NCBI RefSeq assembly: GCF_032362555.1
Contig: NC_083533.1
Location: forward strand, 811,001 to 875,000
Origin: Amyelois transitella
Lineage: Eukaryota; Arthropoda; Insecta; Lepidoptera; Pyralidae
Length of the DNA: 64,000 nt
Direction: 5' to 3'
Part shown: positions 58,301 through 64,000 of the stretch, one piece after another
Layout of the letters: each line of letters starts with the position of its first letter
Numbering within the stretch: the first letter of the stretch is position 1
The notes under the pieces: model-generated
The model's database searches: none
What the model was told of the DNA's origin: nothing
What the model saw: only the letters and a program-made list of their open reading frames with translations
Program-made: the position numbers and the translations under genes

Positions 58301-61300
58301 ATATTATGCATGCATGCATATAGGCACGTCTATGCCCCTTACGGGGCAGGCAGAGCCAGCAATCTCGAAAAGACTGAAGGCCACGTTCAGCTGTATAGCT
58401 TCATGATGGAATTGAGATTCAAATAGTGACAGGTTGCTAGCCCATCGCCTACAAAAGGAATGCCAAGTTTATAAGCCTATCCCTTGGTCGCTTTTAACTC
58501 CGTCCATGACAAAGAATGGTCCTATAATTTTTTCTTATGGTGCCGGGAACCACACGGTATGTTAGAATTACCTATATCTCTGTTGTAGGTCTGAATAATT
58601 GTAGTTTTCACAGTTATGGTACATTAGTTAGAATACTAACCGTTGCTCTTACAGTGAGGGAAAACATCGTGAGGAAACCTGCACATTCAGGCAACTGGAT
58701 GTGTAACCATGATCGATCCAATACGGGTCAGGTTCCCATGCAGAGGTTGCAGAGGTCAGACGGGAGTCGCTTCGTGTAAAAACCTGACTCACCAAATCCG
58801 GAATCCATGGTCAAAGGCATAGATAAAACTCTTTATTGCACCATAAGAGTAGAACATACAAAACAACACAAAGCAGATATAGATGGTACAAAGGCGGACT
58901 TATCGCTAAAGCAATCTCTTCCAGTCAACCTTTGGGTGGAAGGAAACCAAACAGGAGATCGGCGTTGGCGCAGAGCAAGATAAATAAATGTTTGAACATA
59001 ATAAAATACATACAGAATATATATCTATATATAATACATATAAATACATACAAATACGCATAAATACAGATAAATACATAATAATAACATATACTTAGGA
59101 TAGAGTTGAAAGATAATGAGACCTAACGAGATTTTTGAAACTATAAATAGTCTGGGCTTTCCTGATATCGACAGGGAGAGCATTCCATAGACGGACAGCT
59201 TGTACCTACAGTAAAAGAGTGGGAGTAAAAATTGAGCATACCCCGGGCTCCTCTCCAGGATGGTGAGGATGCAACCGGGACTAAAGCCGGGAGGAAGAAG
59301 AATAGTTGTAGTTTGCTTACGCGATAAAAGCGAAAGGCAAACCTTGGGGCAACCAGCTAGTTAAGTTCTTCTTATATTTTCAGTTCCTAACAATTGCGTC
59401 GTTCATCATGTGGTTTATGCTATAGATTGGAAAAATGGATGTAATTGTAAGTGTTCTTTTTTTTTTAATCATTATTTTGTTTTTTTTTATCATTATTTTC
59501 AACACCGGACGAACAAAATAACTATACAAACCTTGTCAACAGAATAGAATACATTTATTTTCAAAATTGGATACAAGGTGTCACTTATTGACGTCACATC
59601 ACTCATAACTAACTAGTTATTTCTATTGATTTTAATACAAATAATTCGTCAAATACTTAGATAACTTTTAACTCAATACTGTTGGCTCTGTTTACCCCGC
59701 AAGGGATATAGATGTGATTATATGTATGTATTTATATTACTAAATGAAATATGTAATGTATTTATTTATTTAAAATTGGCAAATCTTTGCAATATTTCCA
59801 ATTTTGAGTTGGCTGCCATTCCGCAGATCCTCACTGTTTGATAAAATAATTTTAAACAGTTACAGCTTAGGATGTACCATGTGGTTCCCGGCACCATTAA
59901 AAAAAAAGAATAGGTCCACTCCATCTCTTTCTCATGGATGTCGTAATAGGCGACTAAGGGATAGGCTTATGAACTTGGGATTCTTCTTTTAGGCGACAGG
60001 CTAGCAACGTCACTACTTGAATCCAAATTCTATCATTAAGCGAAACAGCTGAACGTGGCCTCTATAAGTCTCTTTAAGACCGCAGGCTCTGTCTACCCAG
60101 CAAGGGATATAGGCGTGATTATATGTATGTATTTACAGCTTATTTTCGAGTGTGAGTTTCCTCTTTTTATTGATAAAATTAACTGAAGTTTTAAGCATCG
60201 AAGACTCTTGTTTCAGATGTAGACATAGAAGTTAAACAGTTCCAAACTCCCTCTATAACAGGAGTAGAATATAAGTCTGAAAAGGGTAAGTTTTTGAAAG
60301 CATTTATTTTTAACTAGCTGTGCCCGCGACTTCGTCCGCGTGGAATAGTTATTTTGGGCATCATTGAAGCCCTCAAGGGTGAATAATTTTTCCCGTTTTT
60401 TTTTCACATATTCCATTATTTCTTTGCTCCTTTAAGTCCGCTCCGTCTATTCAACGCAAAAACAATTTTTCAATTCGAACTAGTAGTTCCTGATATTAGC
60501 GCGTTCAAACATTATATTAGTATAGATTACTATGTTGTTTTAGTACCCGCATCTACATCAAATGGTAATAACTGAAAATCAGCGATTTTGTACTCTTTCA
60601 GTGCAAATAAATCGCTGAGTTATGATCAGAGATCGGAATAGGTAGATTGAACTGGGGTCAATGAACTGAAACGTATATATTAATATGGACATGCCTCCGG
60701 GACTGCGGGATTTTTTCCGGAATTTTTACAAGTGGGATGAAGAATATATTAGTGGTAGCTGTTTTCCCCCGACTTCGTTCACGTAAATTGTAGTCCTATG
60801 TTACCCGCGGACAATGTAGTTTACTGTAAGTGTAAGTACTGAACTGGAAGCCCGGATAAGAGGCTTATCCATGTTCTGCTTTCTATGGTAATTCATGATA
60901 CAAGTACTTACTTAGAATCAATCTACCTATTCCGATCTTTGGTTATGACCATTTCGACTTGCTACAACGCACCTGTATTAGTTTGAAGGATATGTTATTG
61001 TGTATATTTGTTATTGTTGTGTATATTGTACCTACCGTGTGGTTCCCGGCACCAATAGAAAAATAAAGGACCACTCCATCTCTCTCCTAAGGATGTCGTA
61101 AAAGGCGACTAAGGGGTAGGCTTATAAACTTGGGATTCTTTTCTAGGCGATGGGCTAGCAACCTGTCCCTATTTGAATCTCAATTCTATCATTAAGCGAA
61201 ACAGCTGAACGTAGCCTATAAGTCTCTTTAAGACTATTGGCTCTGTCTACCCCGCAAGGGATATAGACGTGATTAAATGTATGTATGTATATTTGTTTGT

Positions 61301-62751
61301 GTTTGTAGCACTGTCGAATAAACATTTTATCTATCTGTCTAAGGTGCTCATACTTTTCTGCCCTCGACCGTACGACTTATGTGTTATTTAAACTAATTTG
61401 TTGTTCTCATTTCAGAGAAATCATACAATATTTCATCACCAGCGTTTACAGAGAAAACTGGTAAGTGCTTACCTAAATGTGTGTTTGTTACTTACTCCTT
61501 AACACAAAAACTGAACGGATTGTCGTGAAACTTTGCATACATATAATCACGTCTATATCCCTTGCGGCGTAGACAGAGACAGTACTCTTGATAAGACTGA
61601 TAGGCCACGTTCAGCTGTTTGGCTTAATGATAGAATTGAGATTCTAATAGTGACAGGTTGCAAATCTATCGCCTAAAAGAAGAATGCCAAGTTTAAAAGC
61701 CTATACCCTTAGTCGCCTTTTACCACATCCATGGGAACGAGATGAAGTGGTCCTATTCTTTTTTTATTGGTGCTGGGAACCACAGGGCTAACAAACAAAC
61801 AGACAAATTACACAGATTGAGTTAGCTTCGAAGTAAGTTCGAGACTTGTGTTACGAGATACTAACTCAACGATACTATATTTTATAATAAATACTTATAT
61901 AGATAAACATCCAAGACCCAGGCCAATCAGAAAAAGTTCTTTTCTCATCATGCCCTGGCCGGGATTCGAACCCGGGACCTCCGGTGTCACAGACAAGCGT
62001 AGGTACTACCGCTGCGCCACAGAGGCCGTCAATTCTGAATTGTGAGACAAAAACATTAGTACTTAGGTAGGTATATTCAGTACATGCATGACGTGTGGTT
62101 TCAGATAAATTCAGCTCTCCAATGATAATTGGAATAACGTTACTAGTAATTTTGGTGACGCTCACAACTTTATATTTACTTCATAAATGTAGAAATTGGA
62201 AGGAGTCGGGAGAACCACTTTATGTAAGTCTGTTTTACGTTCTACTCCTTTTCAGTAACATACATACATACATATAGTCACGTCTATATCCCTTGCGGGG
62301 TAGACAGAGCCAACAGTCTTGAAAAGACTGAATGGCCACGTTCAGCTATTTGGCTTAATCATAGACTTGAGATTCAAATAGTGACAGGTTGCTAGCCCAT
62401 CGCCTAAAAGAGAATCCCAAGTTTGTAAGCCTATCTCTTAGTCGCCTTTTACGACATCCATGGGAAAGAGATGGGAAATAGTTATAATTATACGATAATA
62501 TTTATTACCAAATTTTTATTTAACAGGCTGAAATACAGTACGCCGAATTACAACTAAATCAAGCCAATATGTCTCGTCTTACACCAAACGATGTAACCTA
62601 CAGTCAAATAAAGGGAGTTCTCATTGCGAACCCATGTCAAGTTGGACGGAAATCTACAACCAACGTTGGATCAAACGAAAGGAATATGACCAATATTGGA
62701 ACAAATCCTCAAACCAGTAACGGAACGTATTCTATAATAAATAAAAAATAA
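55310..62751 (+). CDS. Type I membrane protein with ITIM-like cytoplasmic tail, nine exons, 317 aa (unrecognised family)
   Basis: Exons: 55310-55376, 55711-55779, 56273-56368, 58066-58266, 59384-59446, 60217-60285, 61416-61460, 62105-62223, 62527-62751. All introns are GT-AG; the first seven are phase 1, the last phase 0, and the sum is 954 nt with stop. Signal peptide [20 protein letters not shown]. The ectodomain (about 23-208) has four cysteines (30, 52, 149, 164) and four N-glycosylation sequons (NLT at 59, two NKS, NIS near 193). A single transmembrane helix follows (about 210-229, [20 protein letters not shown]), then the stop-transfer HKCRNWK and an 88-residue tail. The tail holds IQYAEL (Tyr248) and VTYSQI (Tyr268), both fitting the ITIM pattern [SIVL]xYxx[IVL], plus YAEI (Tyr243) and YSII (Tyr311). 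Inference: a cell-surface receptor with an SH2-binding or sorting tail. The ectodomain family is unknown. Confidence 0.8.
55711..55779 (+). CDS. Membrane protein exon 2
   Basis: Residues 23-45: [20 protein letters not shown] then NPP. Acceptor TTTTAAAG, donor CCAG|GTAATT, phase 1/1. Confidence 0.72.
55789..56190. repeat. Inverted pair of SINE-B copies
   Basis: A reversed copy (55789-55965) abuts a forward copy (55966-56190). It begins 10 bases after exon 2 of the membrane-protein gene. Confidence 0.84.
56273..56368 (+). CDS. Membrane protein exon 3
   Basis: Residues 46-77: [20 protein letters not shown] then [12 protein letters not shown]. Acceptor TTTTTCAG, donor AAAA|GTAAGG. Confidence 0.78.
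56525..56777 (-). repeat. SINE-A, full copy
   Basis: In intron 3 of the membrane-protein gene. Confidence 0.85.
56829..56878. repeat. Hairpin, 22-bp arms with one mismatch
   Basis: CCCGTGACATTATAGATATG... (56829-56850) pairs with 56857-56878 around TATGTA; probably two fused SINE-B 3' ends. Confidence 0.8.
56909..57045 (-). mobile_element. LINE-C internal-to-3' fragment
   Basis: TTCGGGTAGGTACTCTTGAC ... GTCTAGGCCTTCCCACTCCA, the same block as in the copy at 3355. Confidence 0.7.
57497..57519 (+). repeat. Poly-C tract
   Basis: C run with a single T, in intron 3 of the membrane-protein gene. Confidence 0.93.
57790..58058 (+). repeat. SINE-B abutting the acceptor of membrane-protein exon 4
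   Basis: Complete copy; its (TATG)n tail ends about 7 bases before the exon. A 5' half copy lies at 57225-57375. Confidence 0.87.
58066..58266 (+). CDS. Membrane protein exon 4
   Basis: Residues 78-144: [40 protein letters not shown], then KLSISP; beta-strand-like alternation. The acceptor TATTTTCAG follows immediately on a SINE-B (TATG)n tail. Confidence 0.8.
58310..58558 (-). repeat. SINE-B, complete
   Basis: Whole length, moderately diverged. Confidence 0.83.
58815..59240 (-). mobile_element. LINE 3' end, longer (family H, second type)
   Basis: The same 3' end as 31482-31650, extended to 59240 with ACAGGGAGAGCATTCCATAG, a typical degenerate LINE coding end. Confidence 0.72.
59384..59446 (+). 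CDS. Membrane protein exon 5
   Basis: Residues 145-165: [20 protein letters not shown] then N. Two cysteines, possibly paired. Confidence 0.76.
59542..59612 (-). repeat. SINE-D tail fragment
   Basis: Reversed (TAGAA)n tail with TTGGATACAAGGTGTCACTT. Confidence 0.72.
59873..60130 (+). repeat. SINE-B, complete
   Basis: Whole length in intron 5 of the membrane-protein gene. Confidence 0.86.
60217..60285 (+). CDS. Membrane protein exon 6
   Basis: Residues 166-188: [20 protein letters not shown] then SEK. Confidence 0.76.
60314..60530 (+). repeat. Family F repeat
   Basis: In intron 6 of the membrane-protein gene; partly deleted. Confidence 0.78.
61033..61290 (+). repeat. SINE-B, complete
   Basis: Whole length in intron 6 of the membrane-protein gene. 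Confidence 0.87.
61416..61460 (+). CDS. Membrane protein exon 7
   Basis: Residues 189-203: [15 protein letters not shown], a short stalk exon with one NIS sequon. Confidence 0.75.
61535..61790 (-). repeat. SINE-B, complete
   Basis: Reversed copy directly before a SINE-A. Confidence 0.86.
61800..62032 (-). repeat. SINE-A, full copy
   Basis: In intron 7 of the membrane-protein gene. Confidence 0.85.
62105..62223 (+). CDS. Membrane protein exon 8 (transmembrane helix)
   Basis: Residues 204-243: DKFSSP, the hydrophobic helix, then [15 protein letters not shown] at the cytoplasmic face. Confidence 0.85.
62262..62475 (-). repeat. SINE-B, lacking its 5' end
   Basis: Stops at GGGAAAGAGATGGGA; in the last intron of the membrane-protein gene. 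Confidence 0.85.
62527..62751 (+). CDS. Membrane protein exon 9 (cytoplasmic tail with ITIM-like motifs)
   Basis: Residues 244-317 and TAA: starts [20 protein letters not shown], then [13 protein letters not shown], an Asn/Thr-rich region and GTYSIINKK. An AATAAA (62736-62741) overlaps the last codons, so the 3' UTR may be very short. Confidence 0.83.
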   Translation, partial: AEIQYAELQLNQANMSRLTPNDVTYSQIKGVLIANPCQVGRKSTTNVGSNERNMTNIGTNPQTSNGTYSIINKK

Positions 62752-62814
62752 CATTGTTTGTTCATGTTTTTTATTCCATAGACATATTAATTAAAAAAAC
62801 ATAAAGATATAGTA

Positions 62815-63378
62815 TACATACATACATATAATCACGTCTATATCCCTTGCGGGGTAGACAGAGCCAACAGTCCTGAGCGGACTGATAGGCCACGTTCAGC
62901 TTTTTGGTTTTAAGATAGATTGAGATTCGAATAGTGACAAGTTGCTAGCCTATCGCCTAAAAAAAGAATCTCAAGTTTGTAAGCCTATCCCTTAGTCGCC
63001 TTTTACGACATCCATGGGAAAGAGATGGAGTGGTCCTATTCTTTTTTGTATTGGTGCCGGGAACCACATGGCTATAGATATAGTATATATTTTTAAAATA
63101 CGTATGCATGTACGTATTTAAATATATTTGTATAAATATCACGTATTTATCAAATAGATATAGCCTTAATTCTTAAAAAGACTGAAAGGCCACGTTCAGC
63201 TGTATGGCTTCATGATGGAATTGACATTCAAATAGTGACAGTTTGCTAGCCCCGTCGCCCTAAAAAAAGAATCCCAAATTTATAAACCTATCCCTTAGTC
63301 GCCTTTTACGACATCCACGGGAAAGAGATGGGAGTGGTCCTGTTCTTTTTGGATAAGTGCTGAGAACCACACGGCATG
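62815..63378 (-). repeat. Two SINE-B copies
   Basis: A complete copy (62815-63072) and one lacking its 3' end (63165-63378), after the membrane-protein gene. Confidence 0.85.
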
Positions 63379-63429
63379 AGTGACGTCGAGAGGAAATAAT
63401 TAATCACTACATAGTATAAAACAAAGTCG

Positions 63430-63590
63430 CTATTTTAGTCTGTTTGTCTGTATGCTTAAATATTTAAAATTACGCAACGGATTTTGATGCGGTTTTTTTG
63501 TAACAGGTAGAGTGATTCAAGAGGAAGGTTTTTATGTATATTTTTTTCCGAATTTTGCACCCGTGCGAAGCCGGGGCGGGTCGCTAGTGT
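63430..63590 (+). repeat. Metulj-like repeat
   Basis: ACGCAACGGATTTTGATGCG ... CCGTGCGAAGCCGGGGCGGG, a lepidopteran-type end motif. Confidence 0.7.
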
Positions 63591-63730
63591 CACAAATAAT
63601 ACAAGGTTCAAGTCCTGGGTGTTGGATATAAGACTCCTTTCACCTTGGAATATAAAACTTCATCATTGACTGGTCGTGTTCCTGAACTCTTCAATTCTAA
63701 TTCTGCATATTGTAATTCAGAATTCTGCAA

Positions 63731-63880
63731 AAAAGTTATCATACATACATACATAAAATCACGCCTCTTTCCCGGAGGGGTAGGCAGAGACTAGCTCCTT
63801 CCACTTGCCACGATCTCTGCATACTTCGTTCGCTTCATCCGCATTCATTACTCTCTTCATGCTAGCTCGGCGGTTTCGTT
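63731..63880 (-). mobile_element. LINE-C 3' fragment
   Basis: (CATA)n tail, CACGCCTCTTTCCCGGAGGG and coding end. Confidence 0.78.
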
Positions 63881-63963
63881 AAAAAGTTATCATCATCGTA
63901 ATATATATCATCATCATCGTAATGCATACGAGTACATTCATTTCATGTTTTGTATTATTATTT

Positions 63964-64000
63964 ACGTTATGATTTACGTTTAAGAGATCTATATTTGTAA
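63964..64000 (+). repeat. Start of a SINE-D at the window end
   Basis: GTTTAAGAGATCTATATTTGTAA matches the 5' part of other SINE-D copies (for example 14013-14035). Confidence 0.65.

Overview
The window is animal nuclear DNA and almost certainly lepidopteran (moth or butterfly). It is AT-rich and intron-rich, carries insect-type core promoter motifs, and is crowded with short repeats of types I recognise from Lepidoptera, such as those containing GCCCGCGACTTCGTCCGCG. There are no prokaryotic operons, rRNA genes or CRISPR arrays. Genes were assembled by hand from splice sites, reading-frame continuity and family knowledge; no alignment program was run.

Layout. (1) 1-1766: repeats only. (2) 1767-18881, + strand: a complete 12-coding-exon fatty acyl-CoA reductase gene (521 aa), with a plausible TATA/Inr promoter and 5' UTR exon at 1767-1911. 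(3) 18.9-23.2 kb: intergenic, repeats. (4) 23215-49330, - strand: a complete 18-coding-exon cullin-2 gene (771 aa), tail to tail with the reductase. Its intron 10 holds a nearly full-length CR1-like non-LTR retrotransposon (about 32940-37650, + strand). (5) 51923-53363, + strand: a two-exon gene for a secreted Pro/Ala/Leu-rich low-complexity protein (231 aa), head to head with cullin-2. (6) 55310-62751, + strand: a nine-exon gene for a small type I membrane protein (317 aa). It has a signal peptide, an unrecognised ectodomain, one transmembrane helix and a tail with two ITIM-like motifs. (7) 62752-64000: repeats.

The genes do not form a pathway. The reductase makes fatty alcohols, cullin-2 scaffolds a ubiquitin ligase, and the other two products go to the secretory route. 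What unites the window is how repeats and exon edges are intermingled. In both large genes, short tandem duplications that span an exon-intron junction have multiplied real exon ends into neighbouring introns: cullin-2 exons 8 and 14, reductase exons 7 and 8. A piece of cullin-2 exon 7 also sits inverted in another intron. Several decayed exon-edge copies differ from the live exon mainly at synonymous sites. SINE and LINE tails repeatedly end within a few bases of splice sites, and in two places appear to supply part of the splice signal.

Repeat families (names local to this report). SINE-A: tRNA-derived, with B box. SINE-B: about 260 bp, from GTGTGGTTCCCGGCACC to a (TATG)n tail, the commonest family here with some 50 whole or partial copies. 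LINE-C: 3' fragments of an RTE-like LINE whose last 45 or so bases resemble the SINE-B tail. SINE-D and D2: (TTCTA)n tail and related forms. F: about 260 bp, containing GCCCGCGACTTCGTCCGCG. G: Metulj-like. E: about 400 bp. H: 3' ends of CR1/Jockey-like LINEs. Repeat boundaries are approximate; intron and gene coordinates are to the base.
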